Shown: positions 1-8,796 of the stretch, piece by piece
How positions within the stretch are numbered: position 1 is the stretch's first letter
Layout: every line of letters starts with the position of its first letter
From: Buttiauxella gaviniae ATCC 51604
GTDB lineage: Bacteria; Pseudomonadota; Gammaproteobacteria; Enterobacterales; Enterobacteriaceae
DNA length: 64,000 nucleotides
Assembly (NCBI RefSeq): GCF_001654835.1
Contig: NZ_LXEP01000031.1
Span: 186,001 to 250,000, forward strand
Reading direction: 5' to 3'
Position numbers and translations under genes: made by a program
Notes under the pieces: model-generated
Database searches by the model: none
Seen by the model: the letters and a program-made list of their open reading frames with translations, nothing else
Told to the model about the DNA's origin: nothing

Positions 1-382
1 AGAACGATGCTTGTTTCTGGCGTTCCAGGTTGTTGGTGGTAGAGCCACACTCAAAATCGAAGGTGCCGTTTTGCAGCAATGGAATACGGTTTTGTGAAGT
101 AATCGGGATCAACTTAACCTGCAGGTCAGGCTTGTTGAGCTTTTTCTTCACGGCTTCAACGATAGCGTTGGAGTAATCCTGTGAATAGCCGACGACTTTT
201 TGTTGGTTATCGTAGTAAGAAAAAGGAACAGAAGACTCACGGTGACCGACCACAATGACGCCGTTTGCGGCAATCTTATCAAGAGTACTTTGTTGAGCTG
301 CAGGTTTAGCATCTTCGGCGTGTGCGATTCCAGCGCCTAAACCCATAACCAGCAAAGCTGAGGCTAGTTTACGTAATTGCAT
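1..382 (-). CDS. gltI: Glutamate/aspartate ABC transporter periplasmic binding protein, 5' part
   Basis: Only the first 127 codons lie in the window; the gene continues past base 1. The product would bind glutamate and aspartate in the periplasm and deliver them to the GltJKL membrane complex. The ATG at 382 follows a good ribosome site (AAAGGAG, 7 bases upstream). A classical signal peptide is visible: Lys/Arg at residues 4-5, a Leu/Ala/Gly core and an AHA cleavage site near residue 22. The mature part shows the SBP type 3 start (LDKIAANGVIVVGHRESS) and a later ECGSTTN segment, as in E. coli GltI. Neighbour lnt is the same as in E. coli. Recognition is from sequence memory and is firm. Confidence 0.95.
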   Translation of the reverse strand, partial: MQLRKLASALLVMGLGAGIAHAEDAKPAAQQSTLDKIAANGVIVVGHRESSVPFSYYDNQQKVVGYSQDYSNAIVEAVKKKLNKPDLQVKLIPITSQNRIPLLQNGTFDFECGSTTNNLERQKQASF

Positions 383-624
383 TACCAACTCCTTTATCTT
401 AATGCCATGAGGCATTGATACCCGTTGTGAGTGTTTTACCTGTCATCCCTCGAGCCGCAGTGGCTGAATGCTGCCAAGTATATTTTTGTTGTTGTGTGTT
501 ATTGAATAAGCTTAATTCTTTGTCTTTTTGTTAACACTTAACCTAGCTTAATGTAAAGATTTTGCTATCCAGATGTTTATTTTTGCGAAGCGTGCCGCAC
601 CGTTTAGAGGCAAAAATCTTCCGT

Positions 625-641
625 TGCACTACTTTGGTGCT
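625..641 (-). promoter_or_regulatory. NtrC-like binding site upstream of gltI
   Basis: TGCACT-ACTTT-GGTGCT matches the NtrC enhancer consensus (TGCACY-N5-GGTGCA) at 11 of 12 fixed positions. It lies about 240 bases upstream of the gltI start, an enhancer-like distance. A second partial GGTGCA half-site follows at about 657. Control of gltI by nitrogen status is known in E. coli as part of the Ntr response; assigning it here is inference. Confidence 0.4.
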
Positions 642-754
642 GGCTTTGTCATCGTTTGGTGCATCTCAATGCTTCATGCTGCTCACAGGGTAGTGATTCA
701 GCATTTTGTATCTTTCTAGTGAGTAATATTTTGCAAAGGTTGTGCCAGAAATGA

Positions 755-783
755 AAATGACCAGCATGAGCTGGCCATTTTTA
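755..783 (-). terminator. Rho-independent terminator after lnt
   Basis: On the minus strand AATGGCCAGC-tcat-GCTGGTCATT forms a 10-bp stem with one G.T pair and is followed by a short T run. It lies 13 bases past the lnt stop codon. Confidence 0.6.
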
Positions 784-795
784 GGTAATGCAGAA

Positions 796-2337
796 TCAGG
801 ATTTGCGGCGTGTGCGCAGTGCCAACAGAACAGAGGCAAAGCCAAAGATGAGTGTTGCGCCCCACAGTGGCCAGTTGCCAAAGCGTGCATATGGCGTAAT
901 ACCGCGCGTTGGCGTGACCTTCGCTTCCAGAACTTCGCGAGTAAACTGCGGGATCATTGCGTCGATATCACCGTTAGCATTAATCACGGCGGTAATACCG
1001 TTGTTCGTGCTGCGCAGAAGCGGACGACCCAGCTCCAGTGAACGCATACGTGCCATCTGGAAATGCTGCCATGGGCCAATCGATTTGCCGAACCATGCAT
1101 CATTCGAAATAGTCAGCAGGAAGTCAGTATCAGGGCGGAAGTTATCGCGCACCTGCTCTCCCAGGATAATTTCGTAGCAAATCGCAGGTGTCAGCTTAAT
1201 ACCATTGGACTCCAACTGCGGCTGTAAATATGGGCCGCGACTGAATGATGACATTGGCAAATCAAAGAACGGGGCCAGTGGGCGCAGAATCGATTCCAGC
1301 GGCACAAACTCGCCAAACGGCACCAGATGGTTTTTGTTGTAACGATCGGCGCTGTTATAGCTGTACTGGTTGCCTTCACCCAATGTGATGATGGTGTTGT
1401 ATGTGTCGTAGCGGTTCTGCTTATTCAAACGCGCATCAACAATACCGGTAATGAGCGAGCTGTGCTTCGAGCGCAGCAGGTCGTCCATCATCGTCAGGAA
1501 TTGCTGCTGGTTAATCTCAAGATCCGGGATTGCCGATTCAGGCCAGATAATCAGTTGGGATTTCCCCATCTGTGGCTGCGTTTTATCGAGATAGATCTTC
1601 AGAGTATTAAGCAGCTGGTTTTCATCCCATTTCAGGGATTGCGGGATATCACCCTGAACCATCGCGACATCAATCGTGCGTGCAGTTTGTGGCTGATACC
1701 ACTGAATAGAACGCAATGGCCACGGCAGGAGCAGCAGGGCTGCAGCAATGACCACAGGACGCCAGTTACGTTCGTGCAGTGCAAACACCAGCAGGCCGCT
1801 GATAATCATCAGCAGGAAGGTCACGCTTTCAACACCGAGAATCGGGGCGATGCCTTTTAGCGGGCCATCAATCTGGCTATAACCAAATTGCAGCCACGGG
1901 AAGCCAGTTAATACCCAGCCACGCAGGAATTCGGTGAGTTGCCACAGCATGGGTGCTGCGATAGCCACGCGCCACCAGGTGGTTTTGGGGCAAAGCTTGC
2001 TGAGGAAACCGCCAAACAAACCGGTGTACAGCGACAAGTAAGCCGCAAGCAGCACCACCAGGAAGATATTAACCGGGCCAGGCATTCCGCCAAACTGCGC
2101 GATGCTGACATAAACCCAGTTAATGCCCGAGCCAAATAGCCCCAGTCCCCAGAAGAAACCAATCCACGCACTTTGAATAGCGCGTCGATTTAGTGTCAGC
2201 CCTTGAAGCCCTGCCAGAGAAACAATCGCGGCAGGCCAAAAATCGTAAGGGGAGAAAGCCAGCGTTCCGCAGGCACCAAAAAGCAGCGCCAGCAGCAGAC
2301 GCACACGCTGGCGTTGAAGGAGTAGGGCTATAGACAT
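796..2337 (-). CDS. lnt: Apolipoprotein N-acyltransferase
   Basis: Lnt adds the third acyl chain to the N-terminal cysteine of lipoproteins at the periplasmic face of the inner membrane. The chosen ATG at 2337 gives 513 aa (E. coli 512) beginning [19 protein letters not shown]; the frame is open farther upstream but that part overlaps corC. The N-terminal half is a bundle of hydrophobic segments (about residues 12-210) and the C-terminal half is a nitrilase-type CN-hydrolase domain. The triad regions are visible: WPESAIP (Glu), the Lys in [14 protein letters not shown] and the Cys in AICYEI. It starts 7 bases after the corC stop, so it is the last gene of a ybeZ-ybeY-corC-lnt run. Confidence 0.96.
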   Translation of the reverse strand: MSIALLLQRQRVRLLLALLFGACGTLAFSPYDFWPAAIVSLAGLQGLTLNRRAIQSAWIGFFWGLGLFGSGINWVYVSIAQFGGMPGPVNIFLVVLLAAYLSLYTGLFGGFLSKLCPKTTWWRVAIAAPMLWQLTEFLRGWVLTGFPWLQFGYSQIDGPLKGIAPILGVESVTFLLMIISGLLVFALHERNWRPVVIAAALLLLPWPLRSIQWYQPQTARTIDVAMVQGDIPQSLKWDENQLLNTLKIYLDKTQPQMGKSQLIIWPESAIPDLEINQQQFLTMMDDLLRSKHSSLITGIVDARLNKQNRYDTYNTIITLGEGNQYSYNSADRYNKNHLVPFGEFVPLESILRPLAPFFDLPMSSFSRGPYLQPQLESNGIKLTPAICYEIILGEQVRDNFRPDTDFLLTISNDAWFGKSIGPWQHFQMARMRSLELGRPLLRSTNNGITAVINANGDIDAMIPQFTREVLEAKVTPTRGITPYARFGNWPLWGATLIFGFASVLLALRTRRKS

Positions 2338-2344
2338 CTTTGAA

Positions 2345-3223
2345 TTAATCTTCCAGTTTCGGTTGTGGCGAGTCGTCCGGAATTCTGACATGAACCTGAA
2401 TAACACGGCGGCTATCTGCCATCGCGACTTTGAACTGATAACCATCAATTTCGATGGTTTCGCCACGGGCAGGCAAGTGGCCAAAGGCCTGCATTACCAA
2501 TCCACCAATGGTATCCACTTCGTCATCGTTGAAATGGGTGGCAAAGGTGTCGTTAAAATCTTCGATTGAGGCCAGAGCGCGAACCGTCCAGGTGTGACGG
2601 CTTAACTGGCGGAAATCACCATCTTCTTCATCGTCATACTCATCTTCAATTTCCCCAACAATCAGTTCGAGAATATCTTCGATGGTGACAAGTCCGGATA
2701 CACCGCCAAACTCATCAATCACTATCGCCATGTGGTAGCGCTGCTGACGAAACTCTTTGAGCATTCGGTCAACACGCTTACTTTCCGGCACAACAACTGC
2801 CTGACGTAACACTTTTTCCATGCTAAATGGCTCAGTATCGCTGCGCATAAACGGCAGCAGATCTTTAGCCATCAGAATCCCTTCGATATGATCTTTGTCT
2901 TCACTGATCACCGGGAAGCGGGAGTGTGCCGATTCGATGATCACATCGAGGCATTCGTCCAGCGTCTGGTTGTGTTTGAGCGTTACCATTTGAGAGCGAG
3001 GGATCATGATGTCGCGGACGCGTTGGTCGGCGATATCCATCACGCCTTCAAGCATGTCGCGGGTATCTTGATCGATCAGATCATTTTGCTCAGAATCACG
3101 GATGAGTGTCAGCAGATCGTCACGGTTTTTAGGCTCACCGTGGAATAGCTGGTTGAGAATCAGGGAAAAGAATCCCTTCTTACTGGCAGGTGTGTCACTG
3201 TTTTGGGAATTGTCGTCGCTCAT
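2345..3223 (-). CDS. corC: CorC/YbeX CBS-domain protein
   Basis: 292 aa, the same as E. coli CorC (YbeX). Two CBS domains (about residues 70-195, with [10 protein letters not shown] near the start and the acidic [10 protein letters not shown] stretch after the second) are followed by the CorC_HlyC transporter-associated domain. There is no membrane segment. CorC was linked to cobalt/magnesium efflux through CorA, and more recent work links YbeX to ribosome and rRNA metabolism alongside YbeY. The gene lies between ybeY (100 bases upstream) and lnt (7 bases downstream), all on the minus strand. Family assignment is firm; the exact role is unsettled. Confidence 0.95.
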   Translation of the reverse strand: MSDDNSQNSDTPASKKGFFSLILNQLFHGEPKNRDDLLTLIRDSEQNDLIDQDTRDMLEGVMDIADQRVRDIMIPRSQMVTLKHNQTLDECLDVIIESAHSRFPVISEDKDHIEGILMAKDLLPFMRSDTEPFSMEKVLRQAVVVPESKRVDRMLKEFRQQRYHMAIVIDEFGGVSGLVTIEDILELIVGEIEDEYDDEEDGDFRQLSRHTWTVRALASIEDFNDTFATHFNDDEVDTIGGLVMQAFGHLPARGETIEIDGYQFKVAMADSRRVIQVHVRIPDDSPQPKLED

Positions 3224-3323
3224 GGCGTTAGGTTTGTGGCCCCTCGGTTAATTAATAGATAGCAGGCAGTTAATGGCTCGCTGCCTGCACCTGATGCGTT
3301 ACGGTAATCATTTACCGTAGCGA

Positions 3324-3791
3324 CTATTCTTTCTCGGCAATGTACGGATCAGCATACCCAAGAGCAAGCATTATCTCTGTTTCCAGGGATTCCATCTCTT
3401 CGGCTTCTTCATCTTCAATATGATCATAACCAAGCAGATGCAAACTGCCGTGGATGACCATATGTGCCCAGTGCGCATCCAGTGGTTTTTGCTGCTCTTT
3501 TGCTTCTTGTTCCACAACCTGACGGCAAATAATCAGGTCGCCCAATAGTGGCAGTTCAATACCTGGAGGGGCTTCAAACGGGAACGAAAGCACATTTGTG
3601 GATTTATCTTTCCCACGGTAAGTGAGGTTCAAATCGTGACTTTCTGCATCATCCACCAGGCGAATCGTGACTTCTGACTCTTCCTGAAATTGTGGGATGA
3701 CCGCATCAAGCCATGCCTGAAATTGTTCTTCCGTCGGCAGGCCGTTTGCATCTTCACACGCGACCTGTAAATCCAGTATAACCTGACTCAT
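3324..3791 (-). CDS. ybeY: Endoribonuclease YbeY
   Basis: 155 aa, as in E. coli. YbeY is a zinc-dependent RNase needed for 3' maturation of 16S rRNA and for ribosome quality control. The diagnostic motif [11 protein letters not shown] (three His spaced H-x3-H-x5-H, about residues 114-124) that binds the metal is present, together with the [18 protein letters not shown] segment typical of the family. The ATG overlaps the ybeZ stop by four bases (ATGA), so the two are translationally coupled. Confidence 0.97.
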   Translation of the reverse strand: MSQVILDLQVACEDANGLPTEEQFQAWLDAVIPQFQEESEVTIRLVDDAESHDLNLTYRGKDKSTNVLSFPFEAPPGIELPLLGDLIICRQVVEQEAKEQQKPLDAHWAHMVIHGSLHLLGYDHIEDEEAEEMESLETEIMLALGYADPYIAEKE

Positions 3792-4849
3792 TTACTCTCC
3801 TGAGCGGCGGCATTAATAGCCATCGCTTCTCGCTTGCGCTCTGCTGCGAGTTCATCTTTACGAACCTGTTCCGCGTTTTCCCACGCTTCATAGGCATTCA
3901 CAATACGTGCCACAACCGGGTGGCGGACAACGTCTTCACTATTAAGGAAGTTAAAGCTGATTTCATCGACTTCGGCCAGTACGTCGATTGCATGACGTAA
4001 GCCCGATTTCAGATTTTTTGGCAGGTCAATTTGCGTGACATCGCCGGTAATCACGGCTTTTGAGTTAAAGCCTATGCGCGTCAGGAACATTTTCATCTGT
4101 TCGATGGTGGTGTTCTGGCTTTCATCCAGAATGATGAATGCATCGTTTAACGTGCGGCCACGCATATAGGCGAGTGGCGCGACTTCAATAACGTTGCGCT
4201 CTATCAGCTTCTCAACACGCTCAAAGCCGAGCATTTCAAACAGCGCGTCGTACAACGGGCGCAGGTAAGGGTCCACTTTCTGGCTTAAATCGCCTGGCAA
4301 GAAGCCGAGCTTTTCACCCGCTTCGACGGCCGGACGGGTCAGCAGAATGCGGCGGATATCCTGGCGTTCCAGTGCATCGACTGCTGCTGCAACCGCAAGA
4401 TAAGTTTTACCGGTCCCTGCTGGGCCGACACCAAAGGTGATGTCGTGGTCGAGAATATTGGCGATGTACTGCGCCTGGTTTGGTGTACGTGGTTTGATGA
4501 CGCCACGTTTGGTCTTGATGTTGACCGCTTTGCCGTACTCTGGAACGCTTTCGGCAGACTGTTCCAGCACGCGAATTTCTTTAATGGCGAGGTGGATTTG
4601 TTCCGGTGTTATATCCTGAATTTCACCACGCATCGGCGCAGTATCGACATACAGGTTACGCAGAATATCTGCGGCAGCATTGACCAGAATCGGGCGGCCC
4701 GTGAGCTTGAAGTGATAGTCACGACGATTGATTTCGATCCCCAGCCGACGTTCAAGCTGCTTGATGTTGTCATCAAATGGGCCACACAGGCTTAGCAGAC
4801 GCGCATTGTCTGCGGGTTCTAGCGTAATTTCACGTGTTTCGATATTCAA
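3788..4849 (-). CDS. ybeZ: PhoH-like ATPase YbeZ
   Basis: Predicted NTPase of the PhoH family that works with YbeY and the ribosome. The Walker A motif is [11 protein letters not shown] and the Walker B region is [12 protein letters not shown] chose a TTG start at 4849 (353 aa) because it is preceded by GAGGAT six bases upstream and gives [12 protein letters not shown], the register of the known E. coli N-terminus (346 aa). An ATG at 4900 is in frame but adds residues without family match. The stop overlaps the ybeY start by four bases. First gene of the ybeZYX-lnt run; an ERIC element lies upstream. Confidence 0.95.
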   Translation of the reverse strand: MNIETREITLEPADNARLLSLCGPFDDNIKQLERRLGIEINRRDYHFKLTGRPILVNAAADILRNLYVDTAPMRGEIQDITPEQIHLAIKEIRVLEQSAESVPEYGKAVNIKTKRGVIKPRTPNQAQYIANILDHDITFGVGPAGTGKTYLAVAAAVDALERQDIRRILLTRPAVEAGEKLGFLPGDLSQKVDPYLRPLYDALFEMLGFERVEKLIERNVIEVAPLAYMRGRTLNDAFIILDESQNTTIEQMKMFLTRIGFNSKAVITGDVTQIDLPKNLKSGLRHAIDVLAEVDEISFNFLNSEDVVRHPVVARIVNAYEAWENAEQVRKDELAAERKREAMAINAAAQESK

Positions 4850-4991
4850 ACTTATCCTCGCAGGGCCAGTAGAATGTATTGCTGCATTAATGCAGGCCAT
4901 AAAAATGATTATTTACGGCGTGGGCGGATGGCGCAAGCCTGCTTTTTGATATTTGGGTGGATGCTTCCGAATGCAAGTGCAACAAATGAAA

Positions 4992-5116
<125 letters not shown>

Positions 5117-5126
5117 TTAGGGGGGG

Positions 5127-6554
5127 CTAAGGCTGATAGAACCCTACGCCTATCTCATTCTCTTTACGTGTGCGAGCAATTACTGACTCCGGAGACTCGG
5201 CAATACGCAGCCCCATCTCATCTTCGGTACGAACGACTTTACCGCGCAGTGAGTTGTTAGTGGCCACTTCAGTAATTTCGACATCGACAAATTTACCGAC
5301 CATGTCCGGGGTGCCCGCAAAGTTGACGCCACGATTGTGTTCGGAACGTCCGGTCAGCTCCATAATGTTTCTGCGTGAGGTGCCTTCGACAAGGACACGC
5401 TGCGTGGTGCCAACCATCTTACGGCTAAATTCCATGGCCTGCTGGTTGATACGCTCTTGCAAAATATAGAGGCGCTGCAATTTCTCTTTTTCTGGCACGT
5501 CATCCACCATATCGGCGGCGGGTGTGCCCGGGCGGGAAGAGAAGACGAAGCTGTAGCTCACGTCAAAATTCACATCGCCAATGACCTTCATGGTTTGCTC
5601 GAAGTCCTGCTGGGTTTCACCAGGGAAGCCAACAATGAAATCAGAACTAATTTGAATGTCAGGACGTACGGCGCGCAGTTTGCGAATAATGGATTTGTAT
5701 TCCAGCGCGGTATGGGTACGGCCCATCAGGTTGAGCACACGGTCTGAGCCACATTGAATCGGCAGGTGCAGGAAACTCACCAGCTCAGGTGTGTCGCGAT
5801 AAACCTCGATGATATCGTCGGTGAATTCAATCGGGTGGCTGGTGGTGAAACGAATACGGTCAATACCGTCAATTGCAGCCACCAGGCGCAGCAGTTCAGC
5901 GAATGAACAGATACCGCCATCGAAAGTCGGCCCGCGGTAAGCATTCACGTTCTGGCCGAGCAGATTCACTTCACGCACGCCTTGCGCTGCGAGCTGTGCG
6001 ATTTCAAACAGCACATCATCACACGGGCGGTTCACTTCCTCACCGCGGGTATAAGGCACCACGCAGTAAGTACAATACTTGTTACAGCCTTCCATAATAG
6101 AAACGAAAGCTGTCGGGCCATCGGCTTTTGGCTCTGGCAGACGGTCAAACTTTTCGATTTCCGGGAAGCTGACGTCAACGATTGGGCTACGGTTGCCACT
6201 CACTTTGTTGATCATTTCAGGCAGGCGATGCAGCGTTTGCGGCCCGAAAACAATATCAACATAGTGTGCACGGCTACGAATCAGCTTACCTTCCTGTGAA
6301 GCAACGCAGCCGCCAACGCCAATAATGATATTGGGATTTTTACGCTTTAAGAGTTTCCAGCGGCCAAGCAGATGGAACACTTTTTCCTGGGCTTTTTCAC
6401 GGATCGAGCAGGTATTGAGTAGCAATACGTCCGCTTCTTTTGGGTTGTCCGTAAGCGTATAGCCATGTGTGCTATTCAGCAGATCGGCCATCTTCGATGA
6501 ATCGTATTCGTTCATCTGACAGCCCCAGGTTTTGATATGGAGTTTTTTTGTCAT
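5127..6554 (-). CDS. miaB: tRNA-2-methylthio-N6-dimethylallyladenosine synthase
   Basis: 475 aa (E. coli 474). MiaB is a radical-SAM methylthiotransferase that converts i6A37 to ms2i6A37 in tRNAs reading UNN codons. The N-terminal MTTase domain has its three cluster cysteines in [19 protein letters not shown] and GGCVASQEG. The radical-SAM motif is CNKYCTYC (about residues 157-164). The C-terminal TRAM domain follows (about 378-441). Divergent from ubiF with 135 bases between, as in E. coli. Confidence 0.97.
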   Translation of the reverse strand: MTKKLHIKTWGCQMNEYDSSKMADLLNSTHGYTLTDNPKEADVLLLNTCSIREKAQEKVFHLLGRWKLLKRKNPNIIIGVGGCVASQEGKLIRSRAHYVDIVFGPQTLHRLPEMINKVSGNRSPIVDVSFPEIEKFDRLPEPKADGPTAFVSIMEGCNKYCTYCVVPYTRGEEVNRPCDDVLFEIAQLAAQGVREVNLLGQNVNAYRGPTFDGGICSFAELLRLVAAIDGIDRIRFTTSHPIEFTDDIIEVYRDTPELVSFLHLPIQCGSDRVLNLMGRTHTALEYKSIIRKLRAVRPDIQISSDFIVGFPGETQQDFEQTMKVIGDVNFDVSYSFVFSSRPGTPAADMVDDVPEKEKLQRLYILQERINQQAMEFSRKMVGTTQRVLVEGTSRRNIMELTGRSEHNRGVNFAGTPDMVGKFVDVEITEVATNNSLRGKVVRTEDEMGLRIAESPESVIARTRKENEIGVGFYQP

Positions 6555-6689
6555 CGACTTGCCATTGCTCAGTTAAAGCCAGGAATTCAGGCGGCGTATT
6601 GTAATGCTTTGGCCTTGATGTGACCAGCCTACGAAACTGGCGTAAAAATCCGGTAGAATCAACATAGACAATTTAAGGACAAAATCATC

Positions 6690-7865
6690 ATGTTGAATGA
6701 GTCAATTGATGTTGCGGTAGTGGGCGGGGGGATGGTCGGTGCGGCTGCAGCCCTTGGCCTCGCGCAAAATGGTTTTCAGGTCGCGGTGATTGAGCATCAG
6801 GCTCCGGCAGCTTTTGATGCCGCAAGCCCACCTGATGTACGCATCTCGGCCATCAGCAGCGCCTCAGTTGCGTTGCTGAAATCCCTTGGTGTGTGGGGTA
6901 CCATTCGGGCAATGCGTAGCCATGCGTATCGCCAGCTCGAAACCTGGGAGTGGGAAAGTGCGCACGTTAGCTTTAATGCGCAGGAGCTTGGGCTACCAGA
7001 ACTCGGTTATATGGTGGAAAACCAGGTTTTACAACTCGCGCTATGGCAGGCGTTAGAAGCCCATCCAAATGTCAGATTGCTGTGTCCCGCGCGCATTGAC
7101 AGCATGCACCAGCAGGCAGGGCGTTGGACGCTCCATTTTGCCGATGAGCAGACCTTAACGGTGCCGATGGTGATTGGTGCGGATGGAGCAAATTCGCAGG
7201 TACGACGTTGGGCAGGAATTGGTATTCATGCCTGGCAGTATCGTCAATCGTGCATGCTAATTACGGTTAAGTGCGAACAAACGCCGGGCGACAGCACCTG
7301 GCAGCATTTCACCCCGGCAGGGCCGCACGCGTTTTTACCCCTCTTTGATAACTGGGCTTCGCTGGTGTGGTACGACTCTCCGGCCCGTATTCGCCAGTTG
7401 CAGAATATGACCATGCCGCAGCTGCAAAAGGCGATTGAAGCGAATTTCCCGGAACGATTAGGTCAGGTAACACCTGTCGCCAGCGGTGCATTCCCACTGA
7501 CTCGCCGCCATGCGTTGCAATACACCCAACAAGGGCTGGCACTGATCGGCGATGCGGCACATACCATCCACCCGTTAGCCGGGCAGGGCGTGAATCTTGG
7601 CTATCGTGATGTGGATGCGTTGCTGGATGTCATGCTTAAAGCACGTAGCTACGGTGAAAACTGGGCAGATGCACGTATTTTGAAGCGCTACCAGACACGC
7701 AGGCAGGCGGATAATTTCCTGATGCAAAGCGGTATGGATCTGTTCTACGCAGGTTTTAGCAATACTTTAGGGCCGTTACGCGTGATCCGAAACTTAGGGC
7801 TGATGGCGGCAGAACGCGGCGGCGTGCTAAAACGGCAGGCGCTGAAGTATGCGTTAGGGTTATAA
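6690..7865 (+). CDS. ubiF: 3-demethoxyubiquinol 3-hydroxylase (UbiF)
   Basis: 391 aa, the same as E. coli UbiF. This FAD monooxygenase puts on the last ring hydroxyl (C6) in aerobic ubiquinone synthesis. Visible motifs: N-terminal dinucleotide fold VVGGGMVGAAAALGLAQ, the DG motif (VIGADGANSQVRR, about residues 160-172) and the C-terminal FAD motif LIGDAAHTIHPLAGQGVNLG. The ATG at 6690 is preceded by AAGGACA. A REP-like palindrome and the tRNA operon terminator follow. Confidence 0.96.
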   Translation: MLNESIDVAVVGGGMVGAAAALGLAQNGFQVAVIEHQAPAAFDAASPPDVRISAISSASVALLKSLGVWGTIRAMRSHAYRQLETWEWESAHVSFNAQELGLPELGYMVENQVLQLALWQALEAHPNVRLLCPARIDSMHQQAGRWTLHFADEQTLTVPMVIGADGANSQVRRWAGIGIHAWQYRQSCMLITVKCEQTPGDSTWQHFTPAGPHAFLPLFDNWASLVWYDSPARIRQLQNMTMPQLQKAIEANFPERLGQVTPVASGAFPLTRRHALQYTQQGLALIGDAAHTIHPLAGQGVNLGYRDVDALLDVMLKARSYGENWADARILKRYQTRRQADNFLMQSGMDLFYAGFSNTLGPLRVIRNLGLMAAERGGVLKRQALKYALGL

Positions 7866-7879
7866 GTCGATAGTCTTTT

Positions 7880-7911
7880 GTGGGTCGGATTAGCGTTAGC
7901 GACATCCGACT
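7880..7911. repeat. REP-like palindrome
   Basis: GTGGGTCGGATTAGCG...GCGACATCCGAC is a short palindrome with arms GTCGGAT / ATCCGAC. Two relatives occur at 26688-26718 and 45312-45344. All three sit just after a gene end, as REP elements do. Confidence 0.7.
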
Positions 7912-7947
7912 TATATTCTGACGAGATTATCCAAATGCAGAAAAGCA

Positions 7948-7973
7948 AAAAGCTCGCCGAAGCGAGCTTTTCA
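7948..7973 (-). terminator. Terminator of the tRNA operon
   Basis: On the minus strand AAAAGCTCGC-ttcg-GCGAGCTTTT is a perfect 10-bp stem with a UUCG-type tetraloop, followed by TTGCTTTT. It lies a few bases past the last tRNA. Confidence 0.85.
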
Positions 7974-7977
7974 TTTT

Positions 7978-8052
7978 TGGCTGGGGTACGAGGATTCGAA
8001 CCTCGGAATGCTGGTATCAGAAACCAGAGCCTTACCGCTTGGCGATACCCCA
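7978..8052 (-). tRNA. tRNA-Gln (anticodon CTG)
   Basis: 75 bases including the encoded CCA. The cloverleaf is complete, with acceptor TGGGGTA / TACCCCA and T-loop GGTTCGAATCC; the anticodon loop reads TTCTGAT, giving CTG. It is the last gene of the operon. E. coli has two CTG-type glutamine tRNAs at this end (glnV, glnX); only one is present here, so I give no symbol. Confidence 0.95.
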
Positions 8053-8058
8053 AAAATA

Positions 8059-8135
8059 TGGTGGCTACTACGGGAATCGAACCTGTGACCCCATCATTAT
8101 GAGTGATGTGCTCTAACCAGCTGAGCTAAGTAGCC
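8059..8135 (-). tRNA. metU: tRNA-Met (elongator, CAT)
   Basis: 77 bases with encoded CCA. The anticodon loop is CTCATAA. The sequence is the same as the copy at 8470-8546. The position between glutamine tRNAs matches metU of E. coli. Confidence 0.93.
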
Positions 8136-8160
8136 TAATTTTAAAACTTTATTCTTTGAC

Positions 8161-8235
8161 TGGCTGGGGTACCTGGATTCGAACCAGGGAATGCCGGTAT
8201 CAAAAACCGGTGCCTTACCGCTTGGCGATACCCCA
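8161..8235 (-). tRNA. glnW: tRNA-Gln (anticodon TTG)
   Basis: 75 bases with encoded CCA; anticodon loop TTTTGAT. Identical to the copy at 8275-8349, giving a tandem pair as glnU-glnW in E. coli. Confidence 0.93.
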
Positions 8236-8274
8236 ACTATGGGCGCACAAAACTAATGTGCTATGTCAAAAAAT

Positions 8275-8349
8275 TGGCTGGGGTACCTGGATTCGAACCA
8301 GGGAATGCCGGTATCAAAAACCGGTGCCTTACCGCTTGGCGATACCCCA
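8275..8349 (-). tRNA. glnU: tRNA-Gln (anticodon TTG)
   Basis: 75 bases with encoded CCA; identical to the tandem neighbour at 8161-8235. Its position directly after leuW matches glnU of E. coli. Confidence 0.93.
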
Positions 8350-8368
8350 ACTATGCAACGCTTTAAAA

Positions 8369-8453
8369 TGGTGCGGGAGGCGAGACTTGAACTCGCACAC
8401 CTTGCGGCGCCAGAACCTAAATCTGGTGCGTCTACCAATTTCGCCACTCCCGC
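8369..8453 (-). tRNA. leuW: tRNA-Leu (anticodon TAG)
   Basis: 85 bases with encoded CCA and the long class II variable arm (GCGCCGCAAGGTGTG). The anticodon loop is TTTAGGT. Same place in the operon as leuW in E. coli. Confidence 0.94.
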
Positions 8454-8469
8454 GCTAAAAAAAGAATAA

Positions 8470-8546
8470 TGGTGGCTACTACGGGAATCGAACCTGTGAC
8501 CCCATCATTATGAGTGATGTGCTCTAACCAGCTGAGCTAAGTAGCC
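8470..8546 (-). tRNA. metT: tRNA-Met (elongator, CAT), first gene of the operon
   Basis: 77 bases with encoded CCA; identical to the copy at 8059-8135. It is the promoter-proximal gene, as metT in E. coli. Confidence 0.93.
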
Positions 8547-8585
8547 TTCTTTTTTCTGCGTAACCTTATCGGCGTTGCGGGGCGC

Positions 8586-8614
8586 ATTATGCGTAGTTGG
8601 CCTTCTAGCGTCAA
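8586..8614 (-). promoter_or_regulatory. Promoter of the tRNA operon
   Basis: On the minus strand TTGACG, a 17-base spacer and CATAAT make a strong sigma-70 promoter. The discriminator is GCGCCCCGC, the G+C-rich type found at stringently controlled stable-RNA promoters. The predicted start at about 8579 is about 33 bases before the first tRNA. Confidence 0.75.
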
Positions 8615-8754
8615 CAATTTTTTCCCGAAAATTGGCGTAAATTGTCTGTTTGATTAGCTTACGAACAGCTTGATGCAATATTCGTCAAAAATCGGTTATT
8701 TCGTGGTTTTATGTGAGGGAAAAGCCCAGATAAGAGGTGAGGTATATTGCAGAA

Positions 8755-8778
8755 ACAAAAACGGGCCCGTAGGCCCGT
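8755..8778 (-). terminator. Rho-independent terminator after asnB
   Basis: On the minus strand ACGGGCC-tacg-GGCCCGT is followed by TTTTTG. It lies 18 bases past the asnB stop codon. Confidence 0.85.
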
Positions 8779-8796
8779 GTGTTTCATTTTGCTCAA

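Larger units (their letters stand above)
383..795. other. gltI-lnt intergenic region, no gene seen
   Basis: This 413-base stretch is A+T rich near gltI. It holds the gltI promoter region (minus strand), an NtrC-like palindrome and the lnt terminator hairpin, listed separately. Open frames crossing it (for example minus strand 666-890) lack a ribosome site and family resemblance. I could not find a sigma-54 promoter with the required GG-N10-GC spacing between the NtrC-like site and gltI. Confidence 0.6.

Noticed and set aside
445-480. TTGGCAGCATTCAGCC on the minus strand as sigma-54 promoter of gltI
   Set aside because: The GG to GC distance is not the obligatory ten bases.
666-890. A 74-codon minus-strand frame between gltI and lnt
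   Set aside because: It overlaps the lnt end and its terminator hairpin and lacks a ribosome site.
4850-4900. ATG at 4900 as ybeZ start
   Set aside because: It adds 17 residues with no family match and has no ribosome site, whereas TTG at 4849 has GAGGA in good spacing and the family N-terminus.
8156-8458. Open frames of 60-100 codons across the tRNA cluster
   Set aside because: They read through structural tRNA genes; the repeats in their translations are tRNA repeats.
7861-8660. tRNA cluster examined as a phage or island attachment site
   Set aside because: No integrase, no repeated tRNA 3' end in the flanks outside the tandem genes, and flanking genes are the usual core ones.
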